Below are positions 34,401 through 44,017 of a DNA stretch of 64,000 nt, in pieces; the first letter of the stretch is position 1, and each line of letters begins with the position of its first letter. Source of the DNA: Neptunicella plasticusilytica (GTDB taxonomy: Bacteria > Pseudomonadota > Gammaproteobacteria > Enterobacterales > Alteromonadaceae); NCBI RefSeq assembly GCF_047922965.1, contig NZ_CP150481.1:2542001-2606000 (forward strand), in the 5' to 3' direction. Under the pieces are notes generated by a model that searched no databases, was not told the origin of the DNA, and saw only the letters and a program-made list of their open reading frames with translations. The position numbers were made by a program, and so were the translations under genes.

Positions 34401-36932
34401 ATGAATAAATTGCTAAGCCAATCTACCTTGATACTTTCCATTGCACTGGCATTACAATCCTGCAGTGTGGAGAGAACTGATACAGATGTCACCAAAGATA
34501 CCACCAAAAATGAAATAACCGACATCTGGCCCAAACTGGATATCGAAGTTAAAAAAAATCCCGCCGTCGAAAAGCGTGTGCAAGATATCCTTGCAAGCAT
34601 GACGGTTGAACAGAAAGTCGCGCAGACTATCCAGCCAGAAATTCGCGATATCAGTGTTGAAGATATGCGTCGTTACGGCTTTGGCGCCTATCTCAACGGT
34701 GGTGGCGCCTTCCCTGACAATAACAAACACGCCACAGCTGCCGACTGGATTAAACTGGCTGAGAATATGTATCAAGCCTCCATTGATGATTCGCTGGACG
34801 GCTCGAATATTCCGACCATGTGGGGAACCGACGCTGTTCATGGTCACAATAATGTTATTGGCGCCACGTTGTTTCCGCATAATATTGGCTTGGGCGCCGC
34901 GCATAATCCGCAGTTAATAAAAAAAATAGCCCAGGCCACCGCAGAAGAAGTGATGGCTACCGGTATCGACTGGGTATTTGCCCCAACCGTTGCTGTTGTG
35001 CGGGATGACCGTTGGGGACGCACCTACGAAGGTTATTCAGAAGATCCTGAAATAGTAGGTAAATATGCCCGCGCTATTGTTGAAGGTTTGCAGGGAGAAG
35101 CCGGCAAAGACTTTTTAAACCAGTACCATGTTATCTCCACCACCAAACATTTTTTGGGTGACGGCGGAACCGAAAAGGGTGACGACCAAGGTGACAATCT
35201 GGCCTCAGAACAGGAGCTGTTTGATATCCACGCGCAAGGATACGTAAATGGTTTAAGTGCAGGCTCCCAAACGGTCATGGCTTCGTTTAACAGTTGGCAC
35301 GGGGTAAAAAATCACGGTAACCAATACCTGTTAACCGAGGAACTTAAAAACCAGATGGGTTTTGACGGGTTTGTGGTTGGTGACTGGAATGGTCACGGGC
35401 AAATCAAAGGTTGCAGCAATGATAACTGTCCGCAAGCCATCAACGCCGGTCTGGATATGTATATGGTACCCACCGCGGCCTGGAAACCTCTTTACCAGAA
35501 CACCGTTGCACAGGTGAAGAGCGGCGAGATTTCAATAGACAGATTAAATGACGCAGTAACCCGTATTTTACGGGTCAAAGTCCGTGCAGGTCTGTTTGAC
35601 AAACCCTCACCGGCCAATCGTCCTTTGGCCGGTAAAACCGAGCTGATTGGCGCGCAAAAGCACCGTGATGTCGCCCGTGATGCGGTACGTCAATCTCTGG
35701 TATTACTGAAAAACAGCAAGCATGTATTACCGCTTTCTGCCAATTCCCGTGTATTGGTGGCTGGCGATGGCGCAGATAATATTGGCAAGCAATCCGGCGG
35801 CTGGACCATTACCTGGCAAGGTACCGGTAACGTCAATGCCGACTTTCCCGGCGCCAGTTCCATCTGGGACGGTATCAAACAACATGTTGAGCAAGCCGGT
35901 GGCAGTGCTGAGCTGGACGTGAAAGGTAATTTTGAGCAAAAGCCCGACGTGGCGATTGTTATCTTCGGTGAAGAACCCTACGCCGAAGGTAATGGTGATG
36001 TTGACAACCTCGAATACCAGCGTGGTCACAAAACCGATCTGGCACTGCTTAAAAAATTAAAAACGGCCGGTATTCCTGTTGTCAGTCTGTTTATTTCCGG
36101 TCGTCCAATGTGGGTTAATCCTGAGTTAAATGCTTCGGACGCCTTTGTTGCTGTCTGGTTGCCGGGTTCCGAAGGGCTTGCCGTCGCAGACGTACTGTTT
36201 AAAGATCAAAACGGCCAGATAGCTCACGACTTTAAAGGCAAGCTATCCTACTCATGGCCTGCGACCCCAAATCAAACGTTAAACCGCTTTGATGATGAAT
36301 ATCAGCCATTATTGCCCTATGGCTATGGTTTGAGCTATCAGGATGAAGATACCCTATCGGTCAATCTTGATGAAAACAGTGCCGCGGCAACGGACAAACT
36401 GGAGCCAATGAAACTGTATAGCCTGACCATTCAAGCACCATGGCAATTGCGGGTGGTGGCCAATCAACAAAGTTCGGCGATGACATCCAGTGTATTAGCA
36501 ACACAAGCACTGACCATAAAAACCACCGATTTTCATGTTCAGGAAGATGCTTTGCATATGGTCTGGCATGATAAAGGAGAGGCGTCTGCCACTTTTGCCA
36601 GCAACTTTCCCAGCGATTTACGCACCTATCAGGAACAAAATTCGGCCCTCAGTTTTGATATCAAAGTCACTGCTGCACCAACTCAGCCAGTGCATTTAGC
36701 AATGCAATGTGAACAGGGTTGCGCCAGCAAACTGGACCTGACGGATAAACTGAATACCTTGCCAACAGATAAATGGCAAAAAATAAGCATTGATCTGGCC
36801 TGTTTCACCGATACCGATTTCGCACGGGTTTACAGTCCTTTTGTTTTGCAAACCGCAGGGTCGATGGATATCACCATCAGCAATGTAGTAGTTGAAAAGC
36901 AAACAGACAGTTCTGCAAGCTGCACTCTGTAG
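34401..36932 (+). CDS. GH3 beta-glucosidase lipoprotein (ExoP-like)
   Basis: 843-residue exo-beta-glucosidase acting on beta-glucan ends. N-terminal lipoprotein signal with LQSC, so anchored in a membrane facing the periplasm or outside. GH3 N domain: VEQKVAQTIQPEI, MWGTDAVHGHNNV, RDDRWGRTYEGYSEDP, TKHFLGDGGTEKG and GFDGFVVGDWNGH, whose Asp is the nucleophile. The GH3 C domain follows (RQSLVLLKN to LPYGYGLSY). The last 170 residues form an ExoP-type C-terminal beta-sandwich with paired Cys. Probably regulated by the LacI-type operator upstream. Confidence 0.95.
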   Translation: MNKLLSQSTLILSIALALQSCSVERTDTDVTKDTTKNEITDIWPKLDIEVKKNPAVEKRVQDILASMTVEQKVAQTIQPEIRDISVEDMRRYGFGAYLNGGGAFPDNNKHATAADWIKLAENMYQASIDDSLDGSNIPTMWGTDAVHGHNNVIGATLFPHNIGLGAAHNPQLIKKIAQATAEEVMATGIDWVFAPTVAVVRDDRWGRTYEGYSEDPEIVGKYARAIVEGLQGEAGKDFLNQYHVISTTKHFLGDGGTEKGDDQGDNLASEQELFDIHAQGYVNGLSAGSQTVMASFNSWHGVKNHGNQYLLTEELKNQMGFDGFVVGDWNGHGQIKGCSNDNCPQAINAGLDMYMVPTAAWKPLYQNTVAQVKSGEISIDRLNDAVTRILRVKVRAGLFDKPSPANRPLAGKTELIGAQKHRDVARDAVRQSLVLLKNSKHVLPLSANSRVLVAGDGADNIGKQSGGWTITWQGTGNVNADFPGASSIWDGIKQHVEQAGGSAELDVKGNFEQKPDVAIVIFGEEPYAEGNGDVDNLEYQRGHKTDLALLKKLKTAGIPVVSLFISGRPMWVNPELNASDAFVAVWLPGSEGLAVADVLFKDQNGQIAHDFKGKLSYSWPATPNQTLNRFDDEYQPLLPYGYGLSYQDEDTLSVNLDENSAAATDKLEPMKLYSLTIQAPWQLRVVANQQSSAMTSSVLATQALTIKTTDFHVQEDALHMVWHDKGEASATFASNFPSDLRTYQEQNSALSFDIKVTAAPTQPVHLAMQCEQGCASKLDLTDKLNTLPTDKWQKISIDLACFTDTDFARVYSPFVLQTAGSMDITISNVVVEKQTDSSASCTL

Positions 36933-36947
36933 CCGTTTCTTCCTATT

Positions 36948-36985
36948 GGTGAGAGTATCTATGATTGGATACTCTCGCCTTTTTT
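36948..36985 (+). terminator. Terminator after the GH3 gene
   Basis: Twelve-base stem (GGTGAGAGTATC / GATACTCTCGCC, one G-T pair) with an eight-base loop, followed by six T. It separates the GH3 gene from the convergent DUF1501 gene. Confidence 0.9.
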
Positions 36986-37002
36986 AAAAAGATAAATTGG
37001 CT

Positions 37003-38160
37003 TTAGGATTTTAATAACTTGTCTGCAATCAATGGTCTGTCCGGAAACACCCTAGACAACTCTTGATCACTAAATCCCCAATGTTCCGATAACACCTTGC
37101 CAATCCAGGAAAAACTGTTTGACGTTGGCATCAAATCCCGTTGTTCAAACAATTGTTCGTTAGCCAACCCCGGCCATTGGCCCATCACTCGGCCTCCCTG
37201 CACCGCCCCACCGGCTAACAGCAACATACTACCGGTTCCATGATCCGTGCCACCTGTACCGTTTTCTTTCACTGTTCGACCAAATTCGGTGGCCACCACC
37301 ACCACGGTATTATTCCAGCTTTTGCCCAAGCCTTGTTTAAGTATTGCCAGGCCGTTATCCAGTTCGGATAACTGGCGCGCTAATCGGGCATGCTGATTAT
37401 TGTGAGTATCCCAGCCGCCTAGTTCGAGCATGGCGCAGTCGATATCTCCGCTCATTAATTGGGCACAAGAACGGGTTAGATCGGTGAATTTACCTTTTCT
37501 TTTCTCAGCATTAACATTCATTCCGGCCATTTGTCCGGTTTCCAGTCCATCGGCTAGACGTGATGACAACAAGGGGTCTCTTTCATACATCTTGATCAGG
37601 GACTGATATAAATCCTCGTCGGCACTTTTTAATCCGGATGGATACCAGGTACTCACCTGGGCCTTGTTAGTGTTATCGTCCCGCAAGCTAATAGGTGTTG
37701 AACGGGCAATGGCCAGCGCCTGTTTGTGCCTGATTTCAACCGCCCGTGCCAGCCAGCCGCTGTCATGGTTTATCTCCGGCAAACCGCTTTCCAGATAATC
37801 CTGACCATCAAAATGTGATCGTTGCTGATAACCCGATGATACTGCTACAACAGGCAACAGCTGTTTATCTAGATACCAGCTATGTAAATTCACCAGTGAA
37901 GGATGCAGCGCAAAATCGTTATTTAATGGTAATAATCCCGATTTAATTCCGCCAACCAGTTTGGGCCGATGCACATTCAAATCAGGATCAGAAACAGGCA
38001 CCAGTGCATGTAATCCATCCATTGCACCACGCAGCACCACCCAGACTATTTTGGCAGTTGCCGCTTTGCTGTGAGTTATTTCTGCGCCCAAAGCTAACAT
38101 TGGCGGACTAAACACAACCAGTCCAGCCCCCAACGCTTTAATAAAATCACGACGTTGCAT
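37003..38160 (-). CDS. DUF1501 protein (sulfatase-like), Tat-exported
   Basis: 385 residues. The N terminus QRRDFIKALGAGLVVFSPP looks like a Tat signal. The family-typical core is VWVVLRGAMDGLHALVP, then ELGGWDTHNNQ and VVVATEFGRTVKENGTGGTDHGTG. The family is related to alkaline-phosphatase-like sulfatases; its function is unknown. It is two bases downstream of the DUF1800 gene; the two families are commonly paired. Confidence 0.9.
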   Translation of the reverse strand: MQRRDFIKALGAGLVVFSPPMLALGAEITHSKAATAKIVWVVLRGAMDGLHALVPVSDPDLNVHRPKLVGGIKSGLLPLNNDFALHPSLVNLHSWYLDKQLLPVVAVSSGYQQRSHFDGQDYLESGLPEINHDSGWLARAVEIRHKQALAIARSTPISLRDDNTNKAQVSTWYPSGLKSADEDLYQSLIKMYERDPLLSSRLADGLETGQMAGMNVNAEKRKGKFTDLTRSCAQLMSGDIDCAMLELGGWDTHNNQHARLARQLSELDNGLAILKQGLGKSWNNTVVVVATEFGRTVKENGTGGTDHGTGSMLLLAGGAVQGGRVMGQWPGLANEQLFEQRDLMPTSNSFSWIGKVLSEHWGFSDQELSRVFPDRPLIADKLLKS

Positions 38161-38162
38161 GC

Positions 38163-39515
38163 CTATCTCCTCTGAAATTCCGGACTCATCAATAGTAACG
38201 CCAAGGATTGCTGACGGCTTTCGGCACGCAATACTGTGCTATAGGTAACACGACTGACACTGTTTGCCAAAGTCCCCTGCATAATATGCTCGGCATTGGC
38301 TGTTTTGGCCCGGGCCGCTAACGTCGATGACCAGTCAATACGGCTCATTAAGGCGCTGGAACCGTTCCAGTCGCTTTGTTCGTCGCTATACCCGGCAGGT
38401 GAACCCGCACGAAAAGGTTGTTGCCCCAATATTGTCAACGCTTGCAAAAGCTGTTTTGACGGTACCTGATCAACGCCGATGGCACGGTAGGTCGAAATGA
38501 CGAATTCTCTGGGTGTTTTAAACTTTTGCGCTTGAGTCTGCCAGGATTCTTCTGCATTGATCAAAGTTGCTATCACTGCCGACAAATCCCCTTCGGTCTG
38601 ATTCCATGTGGCCACTAATTTATCGACTAATACAACAGGCGGAGTATCGCTGATAAAATGACGCACCAGTTTAAAACACAAATGCTTGGCAGTTGCAGGA
38701 TGTCGGGCAATATCCACTAACATCGCTTTGCCTTGCTCAACTTCTTTTTGCGGGTAACGTTTGCCCAACAGCAAACGCTCTCCCGGCTCGTGGCCCGCTT
38801 TGCGGTAGATAAACCCGCCAGTTTCATTTTTGCTGTAATTGGCGACACTCCAGCCGGTAATGCCTTTGGCCAACTCAACCACATCCCGCTGGCTATAGCC
38901 GCCATTCACCCCTAGTGTATGCAGCTCGAGGATCTCGCGGGCCAGATTTTCATTCAGCCCTTTACCTTTTTTACCCAGTCGCGAGCTGGGGCCAAAAGAG
39001 CGTTCATTGTTTAAATAAATTAGCATGGCGGGATGCCGGGTTACGGCAAGCAACATATCGGAAAAATGCCCGGACAAATGCGGTGCAATGGCTTCGCGCT
39101 CCAATGTACCGGCCAAGCCCCTCATCAGCAGGTTAGTGCCGCTAACGCTAAAATGATTGGAGAAAAAATCCAGCAAGCGCCAATTGAGACTTTGTGAAGA
39201 CGATATTGCAGCATTGAGAGTGTCAGCATATAAGTCATTAAACGTTTGCCGAATAAACTTTTTGTCCGCTTCCAGCTCATCATTTGCCATGATATTAACT
39301 GCCTGATTTTTTTGACGCTTTTGCACTTGTCGATAATGACCAAAACGCTGCGCAATCTCATCAGAACTGGGCAATGATGTATCAAAAGATACCGGTGGCT
39401 TATGCTTGAGCTGGTTAAGTAACCAGGCTTTCGGATCAGTTTCCGCTTCGGCCTGTTCTCCCGGGCGTGCGCCCAGCCCAAACCGGTTTGTTGCAATCAC
39501 TGCATTTAATGACAT
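38163..39515 (-). CDS. DUF1800 family protein
   Basis: 450 residues. Typical features are NRFGLGARPGE near the start, SSSQSLNWRLLDFFSNHFSV, LNENLAREILELHTLGVNGGYSQ and the DVVELAKGITGW segment. Function unknown; no signal peptide is seen. Forms a two-gene unit with DUF1501, and the glutaredoxin-MauE gene lies 88 bases upstream on the same strand. Confidence 0.92.
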   Translation of the reverse strand: MSLNAVIATNRFGLGARPGEQAEAETDPKAWLLNQLKHKPPVSFDTSLPSSDEIAQRFGHYRQVQKRQKNQAVNIMANDELEADKKFIRQTFNDLYADTLNAAISSSQSLNWRLLDFFSNHFSVSGTNLLMRGLAGTLEREAIAPHLSGHFSDMLLAVTRHPAMLIYLNNERSFGPSSRLGKKGKGLNENLAREILELHTLGVNGGYSQRDVVELAKGITGWSVANYSKNETGGFIYRKAGHEPGERLLLGKRYPQKEVEQGKAMLVDIARHPATAKHLCFKLVRHFISDTPPVVLVDKLVATWNQTEGDLSAVIATLINAEESWQTQAQKFKTPREFVISTYRAIGVDQVPSKQLLQALTILGQQPFRAGSPAGYSDEQSDWNGSSALMSRIDWSSTLAARAKTANAEHIMQGTLANSVSRVTYSTVLRAESRQQSLALLLMSPEFQRR

Positions 39516-39603
39516 TAATCACCTATAAGACCAAGCAAAACTTTAATACACAAATACTAATCTCAAACCGGATGATTACGAACACATTTACATGATATTT
39601 ACA

Positions 39604-40341
39604 TCAGCCCATGGAAAACCACATCCAGATGGCCGCGCCAACCATAAATAAATTTTCGGTCAGCGAGATAAAGCCCAGCGGGACATTACTGTTACCGCCC
39701 ACACAAGCACACTTTAGTTCGCGCTTGTCGATATACACCGCTTTAAATACAGAAACCGCACCCACTACACCAATAAACAACGATACGGGAGCCACTAACC
39801 AGGCATTGAGTCCAGCCAACATACCTAGTCCTGCATAAGCTTCTGCAAAAGGATAAACATAGGCATAGCGCACCATCTTCATACTGAGTAAATCGTAGGT
39901 AATAAACTGGTTAGAAAAGGCGTACAGATCCCGTAATTTTTGTACCGCTAATAAACACATACTGAGCGCGACAAAACGCTCAATGGTCACAACCGATAAC
40001 ACTGGCTGATTAGTGCTCAAGCCAAGCGCCAGTGCAATCAGCAGTGCCAGCAAAAAAATAGCAATAACCGGTGTATAGGTGGTGCCTTCAGGCTGAGCGG
40101 GACCTTTATTAAAAAACTCTCGCAGATCGTCATAGCCGCCAATCCGTTTGTCATCAATAAAGGTTTGCGGGGTGGTTTCTACATTATGTTGCTGTTTAAA
40201 ATCATCGGTTTGTTGGCGTGTGGTAAGTTTGTGGTCATCAACGCTATAGCCTTCACGCTCAAGCAAGTCTTTGGACTTTAAGCCAAACGGACAAATATGC
40301 TGATCGGTAACCATTCGATACAATGTGGCGGTTTTACTCAT
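39604..40341 (-). CDS. Glutaredoxin fused to a MauE/DoxX-like membrane domain
   Basis: 245 residues. Residues 1-80 are glutaredoxin-like with a single active-site Cys (HICPFGLKSKDLL) and the cis-Pro loop ETTPQTFID. Residues 90-245 have four membrane helices of the MauE type, with conserved Cys pair in LKCACVGG. MauE-type proteins support disulfide-dependent protein maturation, so the fusion is probably a membrane thiol redox device. The partner is not evident. Confidence 0.82.
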   Translation of the reverse strand: MSKTATLYRMVTDQHICPFGLKSKDLLEREGYSVDDHKLTTRQQTDDFKQQHNVETTPQTFIDDKRIGGYDDLREFFNKGPAQPEGTTYTPVIAIFLLALLIALALGLSTNQPVLSVVTIERFVALSMCLLAVQKLRDLYAFSNQFITYDLLSMKMVRYAYVYPFAEAYAGLGMLAGLNAWLVAPVSLFIGVVGAVSVFKAVYIDKRELKCACVGGNSNVPLGFISLTENLFMVGAAIWMWFSMG

Positions 40342-40530
40342 GATTTTTCTCCTTAAGCTGATAAGTTGAAATGATCTGAATTCCCCTGCTTGATTCGCAA
40401 AACGTGCTCAAAAACAATTGTTCCCCCTCCTCTTAGCCTTGCACATTTATCGCAGATCCGAAAGTTTCGCTGTCGTTACTGATATAATGCCGAGCTTAGT
40501 TACACCCTAAAACAACGGAACCTCAGTTAC

Positions 40531-41370
40531 ATGACAGTATACCAAGGCAATATTCGCAAGATGCGAGTGAGTACCGACAGCAATCATCTGGCCCAATACC
40601 AACTGCCTGTTGGTGAACAGCTAATCGATATGAACTCGCTGATTGGGCAACATGTCAGCGTCAGTTTTAACGATCAGATCCATTGCGTGCATTGCCAAAC
40701 CAAAACTAAAAAAAGCTTTAACCAGGGCTATTGTTATCGGTGCCTTATTTCATTGGCGCAATGCGACAGCTGTATTATCAAGCCGGAATTATGTCACTAT
40801 GAAGCAGGCACCTGCCGTGAGCCGCAGTGGGGCGAAGAAAACTGTTTTGCTGATCATTTTGTGTATTTGGCCAACACCGGCACAGTAAAAGTGGGGATCA
40901 CTCGCCACGTTAGCGATGGCGTATCCAGCCGTTGGCTGGATCAGGGCGCCACCCAGGCGATCCCTATTATGCGCGTGCAAAACCGTTTAATGAGCGGCTT
41001 GGTCGAAACAGCTTTCAAAGCGCATATAGCGGATAAAACCAACTGGCGCACCATGTTAAAAAGCCAACCACAACAGGTTGATTTAGTCGCATTGCGCGAT
41101 TCCCTGCTGGAACAAATTGCAACAGAATTAACCTCACTTACAGATCAACACGGATTACAGGCCATTAATGTTGTTGATGCACCGGCAGTTGATATTCATT
41201 ATCCCGTTGAACAGTACCCGGACAAAGTGAAGTCGATTAATCTGGATAAAGAAGGTCAATTTAACGGTGTGTTAAATGGCATTAAAGGCCAATACTGGTT
41301 GCTTGAGGGCGATCGGGTGATCAATATGCGCAAATATGCCGGTTATCATTTAAGTATTCAAACCGCCTGA
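40531..41370 (+). CDS. DUF2797 protein
   Basis: 279 residues. A Cys-rich N-terminal part (CVHCQTKTKKSFNQGYCYRC, CDSC, then CHYEAGTCREPQWGEENC) looks like zinc binding; it is followed by a GIY-YIG-like segment (FVYLANTGTVKVGITR). The family is widespread but uncharacterised; nucleic-acid binding is a reasonable inference. Single gene, convergent with the GH30 gene. Confidence 0.88.
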   Translation: MTVYQGNIRKMRVSTDSNHLAQYQLPVGEQLIDMNSLIGQHVSVSFNDQIHCVHCQTKTKKSFNQGYCYRCLISLAQCDSCIIKPELCHYEAGTCREPQWGEENCFADHFVYLANTGTVKVGITRHVSDGVSSRWLDQGATQAIPIMRVQNRLMSGLVETAFKAHIADKTNWRTMLKSQPQQVDLVALRDSLLEQIATELTSLTDQHGLQAINVVDAPAVDIHYPVEQYPDKVKSINLDKEGQFNGVLNGIKGQYWLLEGDRVINMRKYAGYHLSIQTA

Positions 41371-41380
41371 TAAAAATAAA

Positions 41381-41404
41381 GCGGCGTAACAATGGCTACG
41401 CCGC
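41381..41404. terminator. Convergent terminator between DUF2797 and GH30 genes
   Basis: Eight-base perfect stem GCGGCGTA / TACGCCGC with an eight-base loop. The A-rich left flank becomes a T-rich tail for the minus-strand GH30 transcript. Confidence 0.75.
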
Positions 41405-41412
41405 CAGTACTT

Positions 41413-42864
41413 TTAATAGGTTAATGTTTGTATCGCATGGGCAGGAATAGTTACTTTGGTCAGTTGACGCTCAACAAAAAAGTTATAACTTACCGGCTTG
41501 TCGGTCTTGTTCATCACTACTGTTACCTGAGTGTTATCCGGGTTGATAAATGAGGTCGCCAATAACAGGCTGCGGCTGCTGGATGTACTCACCCGCTGCG
41601 CACCAGGGCGCACAAACTTGGAAAAGTGGCCAATATAATAGTAACTGGGAGTGAAAATTAGCTCACCAGTGTCGGTATCGCCGTGCACAGGCGCAAAACA
41701 GAAATTGCCCACATGATTAGGACCACCATGCTGATCAAGCAGAATATTCCAGTCGGTCCAGGCCACCGTGCCACGATTAAAGTCATTAATCATCGAGTCA
41801 CCATAACGCTCGGCGTTGGGCCAGTACTGATATTTTTGCTGAGAAAATTTCTCGTTGGTGCCTTCGGTAAACAGCAAGGCAACATCGGGATAGGATTCAT
41901 GGACCAATGACAGATTGTCATACATAGGCTCACCACCGGTCCAGGTTTCGTACCAGTGAAAGCCGATACCCCATACATATTTAGCCGCGTCGGGGTCATC
42001 CAGTATCACGTTCGCCCGCTCGGCAATCAAGTCACGATTATGATCCCAGGCGATAATCTTCTTATCCCCTAGCCCGGCCTTTTCCATCACCGGTCCCAAA
42101 TGATTTTTAATAAAATCACGCTCCTGTTCAGCGGTATAATTCATCGACTCCCAAGTTTGTACTGCCATCGGTTCGTTCTGCACCGAAATTCCCCAAATCG
42201 GGATACCTTGTTGCTCGTAAGCCTTAACAAATTTGGTGTAATACCTGGCCCAACTGTCTGCATATTCAGGCAACAACTGGCCGCCATGCAGCATATTGTT
42301 GGTATCTTTCATAAAAGCTGGCGCGCTCCAGGGACTGGCGAACATCGTCAACTCCCCTCCTGCCGCCGCTATCACCTGTTTAATTAACGGAATACGAAAT
42401 TGACGGTCATGCTCAATAGAAAAGCTGTTTAACTCACTGTCACCTTCATCAATATAAGTATAACTGGCGCTACTAAAGTCCGAACTATGAATAGTAGTGC
42501 GGCCAAAACTGTAACCGATGCCCTTGTCTTTATCGTAATAGGCCGTCAGCAGCTCTTGCTGTTTGTCTTTTGGTAACTTGGCAAATACTTCCGCTGCCGA
42601 GTCGGTAATCGCCCCGCCAATGCCCACAACATGCTGGAAACGTTTATCCGGATTCACAAATACCGAAATTTCACCTTCCGACGGCTGACTTCCTTGGGCA
42701 AAAGTCAGTTTATCTGTTTGACTCAAGCGTAAATCAGTATCTTTAGCGGTGGTATAAATACTCAGCGTTTTCATGGCCAAGCTTGCGCCATTTGCAGCTT
42801 GTTCAGCCAAACCCTGCCCCGCTATCAGTAAGCCAATTACACCTGAAATTATCTGTTTTTTCAT
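41413..42864 (-). CDS. GH30 glycosidase (glucosylceramidase/beta-1,6-glucanase type)
   Basis: 483 residues with signal peptide (IISGVIGLLIAGQGLA). The family core is VVGIGGAITDSAAEVFAKL, SYTYIDEGDSEL, FASPWSAPAFMKD, GISVQNEPMA with the acid/base Glu, and ALLFTEGTNE with the nucleophile Glu, then the beta-sandwich. In marine heterotrophs such enzymes often cut beta-1,6 branches of laminarin. The ATG at 42864 is chosen because the signal peptide starts there. An operator identical to that of the GH3 gene lies 60 bases upstream, suggesting common control. Confidence 0.92.
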   Translation of the reverse strand: MKKQIISGVIGLLIAGQGLAEQAANGASLAMKTLSIYTTAKDTDLRLSQTDKLTFAQGSQPSEGEISVFVNPDKRFQHVVGIGGAITDSAAEVFAKLPKDKQQELLTAYYDKDKGIGYSFGRTTIHSSDFSSASYTYIDEGDSELNSFSIEHDRQFRIPLIKQVIAAAGGELTMFASPWSAPAFMKDTNNMLHGGQLLPEYADSWARYYTKFVKAYEQQGIPIWGISVQNEPMAVQTWESMNYTAEQERDFIKNHLGPVMEKAGLGDKKIIAWDHNRDLIAERANVILDDPDAAKYVWGIGFHWYETWTGGEPMYDNLSLVHESYPDVALLFTEGTNEKFSQQKYQYWPNAERYGDSMINDFNRGTVAWTDWNILLDQHGGPNHVGNFCFAPVHGDTDTGELIFTPSYYYIGHFSKFVRPGAQRVSTSSSRSLLLATSFINPDNTQVTVVMNKTDKPVSYNFFVERQLTKVTIPAHAIQTLTY

Positions 42865-42923
42865 TATTTCTACCTGGGTTACGCGCTTAACTAAAATTTG
42901 AAAATCACAACTAAATATCACCT

Positions 42924-42937
42924 TGTAAGCGCTTTCA
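42924..42937. promoter_or_regulatory. LacI-family operator upstream of the GH30 gene
   Basis: TGTAAGCGCTTTCA, the same 14 bases as at 34290-34303, placed 60 bases before the GH30 start. Confidence 0.75.
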
Positions 42938-43020
42938 TATTCAGAAGGCTAACTTTACTCAAACTGCCCTGTGTTAATCAATACAATAATTTTTGTTAAA
43001 GAAATATAGTTAAGAATTTA

Positions 43021-43941
43021 TCATTGTTGAGATAAGAAATTTTTAAAACGTTCCGCCAAATATTCTCTATCTGGCCTCAATTCACTTTTTTGGGGAACCC
43101 GCAATTTTTTTCCTTCAAAATCAAGAATAGAAGATTTTATGAAGCTATTATCGTCTAGTACTTTAAGCTCATTACTTACGCAGATTGTATAGTCGGAATC
43201 TATCCCTATAAGGTTAGAATCGTATGCTTTGTGGTGCAATCGAGATAGTGAAACTCCGTTTTTGACTGTTTGATTCACTCCTATCTGTGAGTCAGGAATA
43301 ATATGTGCTGCTTCTAACAATTTCATTGTTGGAAGTCCTGTTATCGCGCATTTATTGTTATATGCGTCGAGAACATTTCTCCGAAATGAGGCCTGATGCA
43401 TCCGAATTTTAGTTTCTCGAACCTCATACCTACTTTCAATTTCATTAGGAATTCGATATTGCACATCGCAGTCTTTCTTAACTATAGATTTATTGCCCAC
43501 GGCTATCAGCGCATACCCAGCGTCTGGAAAAATGTTCGACACAAAGCACGGCCATATAGCATTGTAAAGACCAGGTGCTATAGCATGGAAATAGATGAAC
43601 GGAGTATTCCTTTCAAGTGACGCCCATAGGTAAGCATTACCATTTTTATATGGGTCACCTCGCTGTAATGAATAGTTGAAGTAATTATCTGAAGTTTGAT
43701 GATCGTTGTAAATTCCTCTAAGGCCATCTCTGCGAATCGTCGTTTTGATACTCAATGCACAATGTTGCATCTGCCGAGGTTTGAATATTCCAACTGCTCG
43801 ATTATCTAAAAGTATTTTTTCTCCATGAAAATAAAAACCTTCCGAGATGATTGATGCAGGTATCGCCGCACCAAACAAGGAAGATAATGTTTTTACTCTC
43901 TCAAAAGCAGTAGTAATAATTTCGATGTCATTTGTCGACAT
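43021..43941 (-). CDS. HNH endonuclease, possibly a restriction enzyme
   Basis: 306 residues. The C-terminal domain is an HNH_2-type nuclease: NKCAITGLPTMKLLEAAHII, DSQIGVN, NGVSLSRLHHKAYDSNLIGI. The N-terminal 180 residues are a separate domain that I cannot name; several solitary HNH enzymes have a base-recognition domain there and cut modified DNA. The gene is clearly more AT-rich than its neighbours and stands alone without a methylase, which suggests acquisition by transfer and a modification-dependent or defence role. Confidence 0.82.
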   Translation of the reverse strand: MSTNDIEIITTAFERVKTLSSLFGAAIPASIISEGFYFHGEKILLDNRAVGIFKPRQMQHCALSIKTTIRRDGLRGIYNDHQTSDNYFNYSLQRGDPYKNGNAYLWASLERNTPFIYFHAIAPGLYNAIWPCFVSNIFPDAGYALIAVGNKSIVKKDCDVQYRIPNEIESRYEVRETKIRMHQASFRRNVLDAYNNKCAITGLPTMKLLEAAHIIPDSQIGVNQTVKNGVSLSRLHHKAYDSNLIGIDSDYTICVSNELKVLDDNSFIKSSILDFEGKKLRVPQKSELRPDREYLAERFKNFLSQQ

Positions 43942-44017
43942 AACTTCAGATCTAAGTCTTTTTTATTCATTAATATCATCTCGAGTGCTTATAAGCCAAT
44001 TGATTTAATTAAACTTT

